Shown: positions 7,252 through 16,766 of the stretch, piece by piece
How positions within the stretch are numbered: the stretch's first letter is position 1
Layout: every line of letters starts with the position of its first letter
From: Bifidobacterium bifidum ATCC 29521 = JCM 1255 = DSM 20456
Lineage (GTDB): Bacteria; Actinomycetota; Actinomycetes; Actinomycetales; Bifidobacteriaceae
DNA length: 64,000 nucleotides
Direction of reading: 5' to 3'
Assembly: GCF_001025135.1 (NCBI RefSeq)
Contig: NZ_AP012323.1
Coordinates: 868,001-932,000, forward strand
Notes under the pieces: generated by a model
Seen by the model: the letters and a program-made list of their open reading frames with translations, nothing else
Told to the model about the DNA's origin: nothing
The model's database searches: none
Translations under genes and position numbers: made by a program

Positions 7252-10200
7252 ATGTCTTTTTTTGATATGTTGGGTATGTTCGATCCCGGCGACGGGCCAC
7301 GCGGGCCACGTCGGGACTCCGGTGCGACCGATGACGATCCGGTGATCGTCGATGTGCAGGCGGATGGCGACGATCATGGCGAGACGCCATCCGCCGGCAA
7401 GGGGGAGCCGCCGAAGCGCGGCGTGCCGAGGCTCACGCCCCGACCGTTGCCGAACGGGCCCAGCAAGGGGACGAAGATTCTGATCGGCGTCGTGCTGGCG
7501 CTGGTTGTCGTCGTCGGCCTGTTCTTCGGCCTGTCGCAGTTCATCACGGACCTGATGTGGTACGGACAGCTCGGTTTTCAGAACGTGGTGTGGACCCAGC
7601 TGGGTGTCAAGTTCGGCCTGTGGGCGGCGTATGCGTTGCTGATGGCCTTGGTCAGCTATGTGTCCGCTTGGCTGGCTATCCGCGCTCGCCCCGATTCGTC
7701 CGACGGCTCGACGTTCCGCATCAAGGACGACGTCATCGAAGTGGGCAAGTCGTTCAGTTCCAAGACCGCGCGTCGCGCCGCCGTGGTCGTGTCGCTGGTC
7801 GTGGGCGTGATGTTCGGCTCGCAGTTCAACTCGAACTGGTCTGAGATCCTGCTGATGTTCAACGCGCAGAGCTTCGGCACTGCCGATCCGCAGTTCGGCA
7901 TCGACAACGGGTTCTATGTGTTTGTGCTGCCCGGTTTGCGGCTGGTGATGTCGGCCGTATCGATGCTGCTGCTGATGGGCATTGTGTTCTCCGTCGTCAC
8001 GCATGCGATGATGGGCGGCATCCGCTTCACCATGCCGGTGCATGGTCGCGGAGTGCTCGCTGTGACCAAGCGCGCCCGTCGCCAGATCGGCATCTGGCTG
8101 ATCCTCAACATGCTGGCCTGGTCCGCGCGCCAGGTGATCGGCGTGTTCACGCATCTGACCCAGCAGGGCGACCGCATCACCGGCGCCGCATACACCACCG
8201 TGCACGCGACCATTCCGGTCACGTTCATCATGGCGGCCATCACCGCGATGCTCGGTGTGTTCCTCGGCGTGTGGCTGATGCGTTCCCATGCGTTGGAAGG
8301 CGCCGCCAAGCCGAGTGTCCGCGCCGCCGCGGCTCTCAAGGCGTGGCGTACGCCGGTGATTGCGATCGCCGCCGCGCTGGTCGTCTCGCTGGTGCTCACC
8401 GTCGCATGGCCGATGCTGCTGCAGCGGTTCAAGGTGAACCCGAACGCGCAGGAGATGGAATCCACCTATATCCAGCGCAACATCAACGCCACGCAGCAGG
8501 CGTACGGGCTCGACAAGGTGAAGGTCGAACAGTACAAGGCCACCACCAAGGGCAAGTCCGGAGCGCTGTCGTCCGAGGCCGAATCCACCGCGCAGATCCG
8601 ACTGCTCGACCCACAGGTCGTCAGCCCCACGTTCAAGCAGCTGCAGCAGTCGAAGCAGTACTACACGTTCGCCGACACGCTGGCCGTCGACAAGTACGAC
8701 ATCGACGGCGTCAGCCAGGACACGGTGATCGCCGCCCGAGAACTGGATCTGGAAGGCAACGACAACCGCAACTGGGTCAACGACCACACCGTGTATACGC
8801 ATGGGTACGGTGTCGTGGCCGCATACGGCAACAAGGTGGCGGCGGACGGGCAGCCGCAGTTCTTCGAATCCAGCATCCCCACCCAGGGCAAGCTCACCGA
8901 ATCGCAGAAGTACGAGCCGCGCATCTACTTCTCCCCGAACGCCCCCGAATACTCGATTGTCGGGGCTCCGAAGGGCATGGATTCGTGGGAGTTCGACTAT
9001 CCGACCGGATCGCAGGGCGCGACCAATACGTTTGACGGCGATGGCGGCCCCTCGGTGGGCAACATCTTCTCGCGGCTTTTATACGCGGTCCGGTTCGGAT
9101 CCGATCAGATCCTGTTCTCCGACCGTGTCACTTCCGACTCGCAGATCCTGTACGACCGTTCCCCCAAGGAGCGCGTCGCCAAGGTCGCCCCGTACCTGAC
9201 GCTGGACGGCCGCGTGTACCCGGCGGTGGTGGACGGACGGGTCAAGTGGATCGTCGACGGCTACACCACGTCGGATGCCTACCCGTATTCGCAGATGACC
9301 GATCTGGGAAGCGTCACGCAGGATTCCACCACCAAGACGTCGAACACGATCCAGGCGTTGGGTTCGCAGAAGGCCAACTACATCCGCAACTCGGTCAAGG
9401 CGACCGTCGATGCGTACGATGGCTCCGTCGAACTGTACGCCTGGGATGCCAACGATCCGGTGCTCAAGGCATGGGAGAAGATCTTCCCCGGACAGTACCA
9501 CCCGATCTCCGAGATATCCGGCGACCTGATGAGCCACCTGCGTTACCCGGAGAACCTGTTCAAGGTACAGCGCGAGCTGCTCGCGAAATACCATGTGTCG
9601 TCCGCAGGCCAGTTCTTCTCCGGCGAGGATTTCTGGCAGACGCCGGTGGATCCCACCGAATCGGCCACGGCGCAGCAGCAGGGCGTTCCGCAGCCCCCGT
9701 ATTACCTGTCATTGCAGACCGGCGGGTCGAAGAAGCCGGTGTTCTCGCTGACCTCCTCGTACATCCCCGCCGGCACGTCCACGCGAGAAATCCTCACCGG
9801 CTTCCTGTCGGTGGATTCCGACGCGGGCAACGAAAAGGGCGTAATCGGGCCGAACTACGGCACGATACGATTGCAGGAGCTGCCCAAGGACTCCAACGTT
9901 CCCGGACCGGGGCAGGCGCAGAACAACTTCAACGCGAACGCGGACGTGTCGAAGGAGTTGAACCTGCTCGAATCCGGTTCCACCAAGGTCAACCGAGGCA
10001 ACCTGCTGACACTGCCGCTGGGTGGCGGTCTGGTGTATGTGCAGCCGGTGTACGTGCAGTCCAGCGGATCGACCAGCTTCCCGCTGCTCAAGAAGGTGCT
10101 GGTGGCGTTCGGCGACCAGGTCGGATTCGCCGATACGCTCGACGAGGCGCTCGACCAGGTGTTCGGCGGCAATTCGGGTGCGTCCGCGGGCGATGCCGAG

Positions 10201-10515
10201 AATTCCGGCAACACGTCTCAAAGCGGTGACGGGCAGAACAGTGGCGGGCAGAACGGCACTGAATCCGGTGATGGCAGCGAGAGCAACGGCAACGCGAATG
10301 GCAGTGGTACGAACGAGGGCAAGGACCAGAACGGTTCCTCCTCGCAGGGCGGCAGCCAAAGCCCCGAGCTTCAGCAAGCGCTGAAGGATGCGGCCCAAGC
10401 GATGAAGGACTCCCAGTCCGCCATGAAGAACGGCGACTGGACCGCCTACGGTGAAGCCCAGAAGCAACTGGAAGAAGCCCTCAACAAGGCCATCGAACTC
10501 GACGGTGGCAAGTAA
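7252..10515 (+). CDS. UPF0182 family large membrane protein
   Basis: 1087 aa. An N-terminal cytoplasmic tail rich in charged residues is followed by about seven membrane helices within roughly residues 75-400, then a large extracytoplasmic region with the conserved look of UPF0182 proteins (YIQRNINATQQAYGLDKV, YPENLFKVQRELLAKYHV, VAFGDQVGFADTLDEALDQV). The C-terminus is a low-complexity Gly/Ser/Asn stretch and ends in a helical QxALxxAxxAMKD segment. UPF0182 proteins are common in actinobacteria and their function is unsettled. The gene is followed directly by a good terminator. Confidence 0.93.
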   Translation: MSFFDMLGMFDPGDGPRGPRRDSGATDDDPVIVDVQADGDDHGETPSAGKGEPPKRGVPRLTPRPLPNGPSKGTKILIGVVLALVVVVGLFFGLSQFITDLMWYGQLGFQNVVWTQLGVKFGLWAAYALLMALVSYVSAWLAIRARPDSSDGSTFRIKDDVIEVGKSFSSKTARRAAVVVSLVVGVMFGSQFNSNWSEILLMFNAQSFGTADPQFGIDNGFYVFVLPGLRLVMSAVSMLLLMGIVFSVVTHAMMGGIRFTMPVHGRGVLAVTKRARRQIGIWLILNMLAWSARQVIGVFTHLTQQGDRITGAAYTTVHATIPVTFIMAAITAMLGVFLGVWLMRSHALEGAAKPSVRAAAALKAWRTPVIAIAAALVVSLVLTVAWPMLLQRFKVNPNAQEMESTYIQRNINATQQAYGLDKVKVEQYKATTKGKSGALSSEAESTAQIRLLDPQVVSPTFKQLQQSKQYYTFADTLAVDKYDIDGVSQDTVIAARELDLEGNDNRNWVNDHTVYTHGYGVVAAYGNKVAADGQPQFFESSIPTQGKLTESQKYEPRIYFSPNAPEYSIVGAPKGMDSWEFDYPTGSQGATNTFDGDGGPSVGNIFSRLLYAVRFGSDQILFSDRVTSDSQILYDRSPKERVAKVAPYLTLDGRVYPAVVDGRVKWIVDGYTTSDAYPYSQMTDLGSVTQDSTTKTSNTIQALGSQKANYIRNSVKATVDAYDGSVELYAWDANDPVLKAWEKIFPGQYHPISEISGDLMSHLRYPENLFKVQRELLAKYHVSSAGQFFSGEDFWQTPVDPTESATAQQQGVPQPPYYLSLQTGGSKKPVFSLTSSYIPAGTSTREILTGFLSVDSDAGNEKGVIGPNYGTIRLQELPKDSNVPGPGQAQNNFNANADVSKELNLLESGSTKVNRGNLLTLPLGGGLVYVQPVYVQSSGSTSFPLLKKVLVAFGDQVGFADTLDEALDQVFGGNSGASAGDAENSGNTSQSGDGQNSGGQNGTESGDGSESNGNANGSGTNEGKDQNGSSSQGGSQSPELQQALKDAAQAMKDSQSAMKNGDWTAYGEAQKQLEEALNKAIELDGGK

Positions 10516-10540
10516 GAGCCAAACCAGAAAACCCCAGTAC

Positions 10541-10572
10541 TGTGAACGCCCCCACGCCGGGGGCGTTCACTA
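10541..10572 (+). terminator. Terminator of the UPF0182 gene
   Basis: An inverted repeat tgaacgccccc / gggggcgttca (loop acgcc) followed by ctatttctt, 26 bp after the stop codon. Confidence 0.85.
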
Positions 10573-10577
10573 TTTCT

Positions 10578-10624
10578 TGCCCCGCTGGCGGGGGCTGTCA
10601 TGCACAGCATGACTGGGGTGGTTC
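10578..10624 (+). repeat. GC-rich interspersed repeat, copy 3
   Basis: The pattern ttgccccgctggcgggggct, gtcatgcacagcatgactgg and ggtggttc is the same family as the copies at 81, 4660 and 25116. The small inner hairpin (tcatgc / gcatga) differs from copy to copy while the outer parts are kept. Confidence 0.8.
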
Positions 10625-10686
10625 TCGGCCCAGAACGGCCCCCAGCCATGCTCTACCCACCTGACCATCTGATTCGCTCCCAGCCC

Positions 10687-10893
10687 GTGTGCCACACTAG
10701 GCGAAAAACACCCCAAAATCGCATGGTGTGGTACAGCAGAAGGCCACACCATGCGATGTGAGCCTTCACATCATGTGGTGTGGCAGAATGCGAGTCGTGA
10801 AAACCGCCATTTTCCAATGATCGGTGGATGAGCCCGGAATCACCCTTGGCCACACCAGCCCCAAAACCCTCAAAAATCGCATGGTGTGGTACA
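10687..10893. repeat. Cluster of imperfect palindromes built on a cacaccatgcgat motif
   Basis: The gap from 10573 to 11022 has no gene. It holds two direct copies of aaatcgcatggtgtggtaca (10716-10735 and 10874-10893). The inverted form ccacaccatgcg (10744-10755) makes a perfect 12-bp stem with 10720-10731. A further looser palindrome spans 10743-10784 (gccacaccatgcg ... catgtggtgtggc). No open reading frame crosses the region. Confidence 0.75.
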
Positions 10894-11022
10894 GGCGAGG
10901 GCTAGATGGCAGTCGGTCGGTAACCATCCCCACACCTTCTCTCGCGGAAGTCCCATCCGGCGGTCTTCAAACGGAACTTTCGCGGGAGGGAGGGAGCTGA
11001 CTAGTGGGAAAGGGGAACCTGA

Positions 11023-12144
11023 CTAGCGGGCGGCGATGAGATCGAATACGTGCTCGACTACGCGCGCCGTGCAGGAGCCGTGCTCGGGGATGGCCACGTT
11101 GCGACGGATGAACGCCTGATAGGCGGCATGGTCGAAATCGTCGTGCTCGATGGCTCTCACGATCGCCTCGGCATCATCCGTGAACAGCGTCGGGATATCG
11201 CGCTTCGGGTCGATGTACAGGCTGCGTTTCTTCGAATAGTCCGGCCAGTCGTACGCATAGAGGAACACCGGCAGGTCAAGCAGTCCGGCCTCATAGATCA
11301 CGGTCGAATAGTCGCTGATGACGTAATCGGCGACGAACAGCATGTCGTACTGGCTCGGATAGTGCTGGAATACGTGCGGATTGTTGATACGCAGGTCGTC
11401 CAACGGATGGCATTTCACGATCAGGTTGTACTTGTCGTAATCGATGGCATCGGCGAGGGCTGCTGCCGCCTGAGTCTGATTGGCGGGCGTCTTTTTGCGG
11501 AACGTGGGGCAGTAGACGATGTTGAGCTTGCGCCCGAGTTCCGGGAACTCGCGGATGATGCGTTCGCGCTGCTGCGCCCGGTACGAGCTGTTGATCAGCA
11601 GATCGCACCGGGGCAGTGGCGCCTCGTAGATGATGGACGGGTCGATGTCGAAGCCGCGAGCGTAATCGCTGATGAACGATTTGGATGAGATGAGCACGGA
11701 CGTGTACCCGCGATGCATGTTCAGCAGCGAGGCGGTGGAGAACTTCCGGCCTTCCTTGGAGCTCAACGCGGTGTATCCGAACTTCTTCATGTTGCCGAGC
11801 GCATGCCACATCTGGATGACGGGCACGTCGATGTAGCCGGCGAGCAGGCTTACCACGATGGCGTAGGTGTCGAGCAGCACCGCCTGGCTGGTGGCGATGA
11901 AATACAGCTGCCGGATCATATGGAACCCGTATCGTACCGGGTTGTGCAGCTTCTTGGCGAGGATCACCACGGAATAATCCGGATGCGTCTGTCTCACATA
12001 ATGGCGGATGAGCCGGAAATCGGTGGTCGGTCGGTCGCTCTCGCGACTCAGGCACACAATCCTACGCTTGCGCGGGAACGCGCGGAAGAACCTATATGTA
12101 AGAAGCATCATCATCCGAACTGCATTAATCAGATGACGTTTCAT
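11023..12144 (-). CDS. CDP-glycerol glycerophosphotransferase family protein
   Basis: 373 aa of the TagB/TagF-type polyol-phosphate transferase family, which adds glycerol-phosphate or ribitol-phosphate units from a CDP-activated donor to a cell-wall polymer on the cytoplasmic membrane face. Visible conserved points: VIQMWHALGNMKKFGY (the W-H-A-x-G-x-x-K block), YCPTFRKK, KCHPLDD and VISDYSTVIYEAGLLDLPV (the S-D-Y-S-T block). A short hydrophobic, basic N-terminus fits peripheral membrane binding. It is divergent from the larger relative at 12264 across a 119-bp AT-rich gap that must hold both promoters. Donor and acceptor cannot be told from the sequence. Confidence 0.88.
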   Translation of the reverse strand: MKRHLINAVRMMMLLTYRFFRAFPRKRRIVCLSRESDRPTTDFRLIRHYVRQTHPDYSVVILAKKLHNPVRYGFHMIRQLYFIATSQAVLLDTYAIVVSLLAGYIDVPVIQMWHALGNMKKFGYTALSSKEGRKFSTASLLNMHRGYTSVLISSKSFISDYARGFDIDPSIIYEAPLPRCDLLINSSYRAQQRERIIREFPELGRKLNIVYCPTFRKKTPANQTQAAAALADAIDYDKYNLIVKCHPLDDLRINNPHVFQHYPSQYDMLFVADYVISDYSTVIYEAGLLDLPVFLYAYDWPDYSKKRSLYIDPKRDIPTLFTDDAEAIVRAIEHDDFDHAAYQAFIRRNVAIPEHGSCTARVVEHVFDLIAAR

Positions 12145-12263
12145 TCTTGTTCTCCCTTACCGAAGCATCAGGTTGGTGTGTTAGCCGGTCTACCGTAACT
12201 GCAACTATATATAACATGGGTTACCACAAGGGGAACCATAAGGTGTCGTAAAGGAGCCCGGGG
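12145..12263. promoter_or_regulatory. Divergent promoter region of the polymer cluster
   Basis: A 119-bp gap between two divergently transcribed glycerophosphotransferase genes. It is clearly AT-richer than its surroundings (actatatataacatgggtta at 12204-12223) and is the only place for their promoters. No specific operator is recognised. The plus-strand gene has the ribosome binding site aaggag at 12251-12256. Confidence 0.5.
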
Positions 12264-14150
12264 ATGTCACTGGACGTTCACCAAATCCGCTGGCGGTCAA
12301 GTTACTTGGAGATCGACTATTCCTCGCGGGATGGTGGTGTGCCGTGGCTGTATTGCGTGGGACGTCGCCAGTTCGTTCCGTTCGAGATCGTCGGGCTTGA
12401 GAGCGGTGTCCGCCGCGCCCGCCTGAACCTGGTGCTCGGGGACGGGCGCGAGGTGCTTCCCGGCGGCCAATGGATCATCTGCGAGAAAATCAAGGAGTCT
12501 GCGCTCTTCAGTCTGCAGGCGCTGTACGCCGAATACCCGCTCATGCCGCAGCGCGTCGACTACGATGTACGTCACCTGCTGCCCCCGGAGTTGCGTGACG
12601 ATGATGAGGCGGTCGCACAGTACACCGACGAAGAGCGTCTGGAACTGGTGGCTCGGCACCCCTATGTCACCAGCGGAGTCACCTACGACGATGAGGTGCT
12701 GGAGCGGCTTGACAATCTCGACCGCGTGTTCCGCTACGGCAAGAACAGCTACGCCTATACTGGTGTGTTCGTGCCCAAGACGAATCGTGCCGGTCTCATC
12801 TATCTCGCGTTGCACATGCAGTTCTTCCAGCGCAACAAGACCCCGCGCCACTGTCAGCGCAGTCGTCGCCAGATGCAGAAGGACGTTTTCGCGGCGACGT
12901 ACTCGGTGATGACCAAGCTGGTGCCGCGCAAGCGCAATCGAATCCTCTTCCTCAAAGAGAACGGCGAGGGCCCGACGGAGAATATGGAGGCGTTGCAGAG
13001 CCGCATGATCGAGCGCGGCATGGACAAGCGCTTCGATATTCGTGCCCGGTACCGCAACGTATTCGCGGGCAGGCAGAACATCGTCGCCTGGCTGCGCGAC
13101 CTGTTCGAGATCGCCCGAAGCCGGTACGTCTTCATCGACGATTACACCCCTGTATTCAACTTCATCGACCCCGGTGAAGATGTGACGCTGACGCAGATCT
13201 GGCATGCCGGCGTCGGTTTCAAGTCGGTCGGCTATGCCCGTTTTGGTCTCAAGGGCTCGCCGGATCCGTACAATTCCGCGCACCGCCGATACACGTACGC
13301 GCTGGTCGGCAACGAGCACCTGCGTCGCATCTATTCCGAGGTGTTCGGCATCGAGGAGGAGGCGCTGCTCGCCACAGGCATGCCCAGGCTCGACCATTTC
13401 CTCGATGAGAAGGTCGAGAAGGAATACCGCGAGGAGATGGCCGACAAGTTCCCGTGGTCGGCCAAGGGACGCGTCATCGTGTTCGCTCCGACGTTCCGCG
13501 GCACCGGTCAGCGCACCGCGTATTACCCGTATGACGAGATCGACATGGATCGTCTGTACCGCATGTGTGTCGAGACGGACACGTATTTCGTGTTCGAGAT
13601 GCATCATTTCATCCGCAAGCGTCCGGATATCTCTGCCGAGTACGCCGACCGCATCTTCGACCTGTCCGATGAGAGCCTGACGAAGCTGTTCTTCATCGCC
13701 GATGTGCTGGTGACCGACTATTCGTCGTGCTTCTACGACTACCTGTTGCTCAAGAAGCCGGTAGTGTTCTTCGTGCCCGACAAGACCGCGTATTCGCTGA
13801 TCCGCGGTGTGCAGCGGTCCATCGACGAGATGGCGCCGGGCGTGGTGTGCGATACGTTCGACGAGTTCCTGGACGTGCTGAGGACTCGCCATTATGAGAC
13901 GGTTTCCCCTCACCCCTCGTCCATCGACCGCGCCGCCGAGCGCAGCGGACTCGCCAGCGACCGTGCCATCGACACTATTATCTACGGCAAGGATGTTCCG
14001 GGTGTGCGCAAACAGGCCTCCGGTAAGGGAGGCGCGGTGCCGGTCCGGCAGTCCGACAAGTCGGCCAAGTCCGAAAGGAAGGCAAAGGAACTGCTGGATT
14101 CCAAGGTCGCCGACAAGGATACCAAGTCCGCCTCCGACGAGGAGGAGTGA
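12264..14150 (+). CDS. Large CDP-glycerol:poly(glycerophosphate) glycerophosphotransferase family protein (TagF-like)
   Basis: 628 aa. The N-terminal ~230 residues are poorly conserved. The C-terminal catalytic domain shows TQIWHAGVGFKSVGY, FAPTFRGTG, FEMHHFIRKR and VLVTDYSSCFYDYLLLKKPV, the hallmarks of poly(glycerol/ribitol-phosphate) polymerases. The tail (about residues 575-628) is Lys/Ser/Asp-rich and probably disordered. It starts at ATG after aaggagcccgggg. It overlaps the following acyltransferase gene by four bases, so they are co-transcribed. Together with the divergent relative, the exporter genes and the cytidylyltransferase it suggests a teichoic-acid-like polyol-phosphate polymer. 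Confidence 0.88.
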   Translation: MSLDVHQIRWRSSYLEIDYSSRDGGVPWLYCVGRRQFVPFEIVGLESGVRRARLNLVLGDGREVLPGGQWIICEKIKESALFSLQALYAEYPLMPQRVDYDVRHLLPPELRDDDEAVAQYTDEERLELVARHPYVTSGVTYDDEVLERLDNLDRVFRYGKNSYAYTGVFVPKTNRAGLIYLALHMQFFQRNKTPRHCQRSRRQMQKDVFAATYSVMTKLVPRKRNRILFLKENGEGPTENMEALQSRMIERGMDKRFDIRARYRNVFAGRQNIVAWLRDLFEIARSRYVFIDDYTPVFNFIDPGEDVTLTQIWHAGVGFKSVGYARFGLKGSPDPYNSAHRRYTYALVGNEHLRRIYSEVFGIEEEALLATGMPRLDHFLDEKVEKEYREEMADKFPWSAKGRVIVFAPTFRGTGQRTAYYPYDEIDMDRLYRMCVETDTYFVFEMHHFIRKRPDISAEYADRIFDLSDESLTKLFFIADVLVTDYSSCFYDYLLLKKPVVFFVPDKTAYSLIRGVQRSIDEMAPGVVCDTFDEFLDVLRTRHYETVSPHPSSIDRAAERSGLASDRAIDTIIYGKDVPGVRKQASGKGGAVPVRQSDKSAKSERKAKELLDSKVADKDTKSASDEEE

Positions 14151-15340
14151 GCGTGCCGGGGAGCACGAGCATGGCCGTCGCGCCCGCCGCCGGCGCCGGC
14201 GAGCCCGGCAGTGGCTCCGGCGAGACTGCCCGGCACGCGGCACCACGCGGCGCCGGGTGCCCATCATACGAGCTGCTGTCCAAATACCGCGGCGTGCTGA
14301 TGGGCGTGCAGATCCTGCTGATCATGGCGTTCCACTACACCGAGGACCTGTCGAACGCGGCCGACCATTTCAACGGTCCCGCTCAGGTGTTCTACGACTA
14401 TATCGGCAGTTCCGGCGTCGACATGTTCCTGATGATCTCGGGGCTGGGCCTGTACTACTCGTGGAAGCGCAACCCGGACGCGGGGGCGTTCTACCGCAAG
14501 CGGCTGACCCGCGTGCTGGTGCCGTACGTCGCCGTGGCGCTGGTCGGGTGGATCTGGTTCGACTTCGTCCATTCGGATGCCGGAGTGGTGCGTTTCCTCG
14601 CCGACATCGCATTCGTCACGTTTTTCACGGACGGTGTGAAGTGGTTCTGGTACATAGCGGTGTGCCTGATTTGCTATGTGCTGTTTCCGCTCGTGTTCGC
14701 CGTCGTGGACGGTACCCGAAACGTCGCCGCGGCATGGGTGCGAACGTTGGCATTGTGTGCGGCCGCGGTGCTGGTCGCGGTGGCGCTGTACAGATTCGCG
14801 CCGTCTTTCTACGACAACGTCGATCTGATCGTCAACCGCATACCGTGCTTCATCTTCGGCGCGCTGCTGGGAAGGCTCTCGCATGAACGTCGTCCATTGC
14901 CCATGCCCGTGGTCGCCGCATGCCTGACGGCCGTGGCCGTCATGCTCTACCCGATGCAGCTGGTTGATGTCCCTCTGGTCAAGGTGTACCTTCGCGCGGC
15001 GTTGAACCTGCTGTTGTGCATATGCGGCGTCGTCATCATGGACGTGATGGCCCGCGCGGGAAAGCCCGCGCTCGCAGGCCTTCACGACGTGGTATCAAAA
15101 GTGCTGAGCTGGTTCGGACGGTATTCGCTGGAACTGTATCTGCTTCACGTGATGATTCGCAAGATGCTGAACCTCAACGACCTGCCGACCACGCACCCGC
15201 GCTATGAGGCCGTCGTGATCATCGGCGCGATCGCGCTGTCGATACCCCTGAAACGGCTGTGCAACCTGATTCAGCACAGGCTGCTGCGTGGGAAACGTTT
15301 ACTTAATGCCAAAGAGTATAGGGGCACATATGCGGCTTGA
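14147..15340 (+). CDS. Acyltransferase 3 (OafA-like) membrane protein
   Basis: 397 aa with about ten predicted membrane helices beginning near residue 45 (GVLMGVQILLIMAFHYTEDL). It has the FHY motif early on, MISGLGLYYSWKRN, and YSLELYLLHVMIRK near the end, the pattern of acyltransferase family 3. These proteins usually O-acetylate surface sugars or polymers. The first 40 residues are Ala/Gly/Ser-rich. The GTG start overlaps the TagF-like stop (GTGA); internal ATGs are possible alternatives. Its position points to decoration of the polymer made by the neighbouring genes. Confidence 0.85.
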   Translation: MSVPGSTSMAVAPAAGAGEPGSGSGETARHAAPRGAGCPSYELLSKYRGVLMGVQILLIMAFHYTEDLSNAADHFNGPAQVFYDYIGSSGVDMFLMISGLGLYYSWKRNPDAGAFYRKRLTRVLVPYVAVALVGWIWFDFVHSDAGVVRFLADIAFVTFFTDGVKWFWYIAVCLICYVLFPLVFAVVDGTRNVAAAWVRTLALCAAAVLVAVALYRFAPSFYDNVDLIVNRIPCFIFGALLGRLSHERRPLPMPVVAACLTAVAVMLYPMQLVDVPLVKVYLRAALNLLLCICGVVIMDVMARAGKPALAGLHDVVSKVLSWFGRYSLELYLLHVMIRKMLNLNDLPTTHPRYEAVVIIGAIALSIPLKRLCNLIQHRLLRGKRLLNAKEYRGTYAA

Positions 15341-15360
15341 TGCACCAGCAGGCGAAAAAA

Positions 15361-15876
15361 TGGCTGTATTCGTTTCACATGCCTTTGTTCTATATTTGAA
15401 CCCTCTGCCGGTACCTCACATAGATGGCCCGTTCCTGTTCGGCCCGAACCGTTTCTTCCGTGACTACCTAGAGGGACGCAATATCGCATTTGAGGATCAA
15501 GAGTTGCAGGTGGATTTCTCTTCCATGAATGAGATGGGAATAACATTCATGGAAGAATGGAACAAGATGTACACTGGGTGAGGCGCAATCAAAGCTGTCT
15601 GTCTTCAAAGAGAAAGATGTCCGCTATTACGCCGATGACTATGCCGCCTATGTGGGCCAGATGGTATTGGGTTGCGAGATCGGCGCCGAGCGTATTCTTG
15701 AACACCCTGATATCGAACGTTTGAAAACTGAGAACAAGAAACTATCCGAGAAGCGAAAGAAGCTCGAAGCGGATCTCAAGAAATCTCGCGCCGAGGTCCA
15801 GAAACTCCGTAACTCGAAGTCGTGGAAGGTCACTGCGCCACTGCGGGCGGTCATGCGCCTGTTTGGAAAGGACTGA
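15361..15876 (+). pseudogene. Frameshifted remnant of a surface-polysaccharide enzyme
   Basis: Two open frames join into one coherent protein if one frameshift is placed near 15570-15580. The first part ends EEWNKMYTG and stops. In the +1 frame the text continues TLGEAQSKLSVFKEKDVRYYADDY..., then a Lys/Glu-rich coiled coil (about 15715-15810), and ends SKSWKVTAPLRAVMRLFGKD. The SKSWKxTAPLR ending is a frequent tail of glycosyltransferases and methyltransferases of polysaccharide loci. The 5' part has no good start and overlaps the acyltransferase end, so the gene has probably also lost its N-terminus. The stretch is lower in GC than its neighbours, which suggests acquired DNA. Confidence 0.65.
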
Positions 15877-16023
15877 TGGTGATCCGTCTTAGTGCACTCT
15901 GCGTGCCGAATACCACAGAAAGGTGAATGCTCGGTAAATAAGTCGTGTCTGGAACATAGACTACGTATGAGTTAACGGGGCTGCAAGCCCGAAAGCGCAT
16001 ATACATATAACAGTGGAGAGGGC

Positions 16024-16740
16024 ATGAACATCGCTGTCATTTTTGCGGGCGGCACCGGCCAACGCATGAATTCGCGAACCAAGCCCAAGCAGTTTCTGCT
16101 TGTGTACGGCAAACCGATCATCATCTACACGCTTGAGGCGTTCGATCAGCATCCCGACATCGACGCCATCGTCGTCGTATGCCTGAAGGAATACATCGAC
16201 GTTCTCGAACAGCTCATCACCAAGTTCGGCGTCGGTAAGATCGCCGCGATCGTGCCAGGCGGCTCATCCGGGCAGGAGTCGATCCGCAACGGCGTCGACA
16301 AGGCGAACAGACTGTATCCCGCGGATTCGGTCGTCATCGTTCATGACGGCGTCAGGCCGCTGATCGACCAGCAGACCATCACCGACTGCATCGTCAGTGT
16401 GAAGAAGAACGGCAGCGCCGTCACCGTCGTACCCGCCACCGAGACCATCGTGCAAAGCGAGGACGGCGTGATCACCAACATCATCAACCGCAAACAGTGC
16501 CAGCTCGCCCGCGCCCCGCAGTGCTTCCGCCTCGGCGAGCTGCATGACGCACACCACAAGGCCGTGGAAGAAGGGCTCGGCGACTTCATCGACTCTGCGT
16601 CCCTCATGTCGTACTACGGCTACAAACTGTACGAGGTGGAAGGCGCCAGCTCGAACATCAAGATCACCACGCCATCGGACTTCTATATCATGCGCGCCAT
16701 CATGGACGCGGAGGAAAGCTCCCAGATCTTCGGTCTGTGA
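16024..16740 (+). CDS. IspD/TarI-family cytidylyltransferase (probable polyol-phosphate cytidylyltransferase)
   Basis: 238 aa. The nucleotide-binding start AVIFAGGTGQRMNSRTKPKQF, the VIVHDGVRPLID block and the C-terminal NIKITTPSDFYIM segment define the IspD/TarI family, which transfers CMP from CTP to a sugar-alcohol phosphate. IspD of the MEP pathway and TarI of teichoic-acid synthesis look alike. Here the neighbours (polyol-phosphate transferases, TagG/TagH-type exporter) favour a CDP-ribitol or similar precursor enzyme. The ispF gene is 40 kb away. The start has ggagagg in front. An SDR gene follows at 16767. Confidence 0.85.
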   Translation: MNIAVIFAGGTGQRMNSRTKPKQFLLVYGKPIIIYTLEAFDQHPDIDAIVVVCLKEYIDVLEQLITKFGVGKIAAIVPGGSSGQESIRNGVDKANRLYPADSVVIVHDGVRPLIDQQTITDCIVSVKKNGSAVTVVPATETIVQSEDGVITNIINRKQCQLARAPQCFRLGELHDAHHKAVEEGLGDFIDSASLMSYYGYKLYEVEGASSNIKITTPSDFYIMRAIMDAEESSQIFGL

Positions 16741-16766
16741 CACGAACACGGAGGACAACGACCATC

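Noticed and set aside
10687..10893. CRISPR-like array
   Set aside because: The repeats are few, partly inverted and unevenly spaced, with no spacers of constant length and no cas genes.
16024..16740. Assignment as the MEP-pathway enzyme IspD
   Set aside because: Not excluded, but the surrounding polyol-phosphate polymer genes and distance from ispF favour a TarI-like role; no gene symbol was given.
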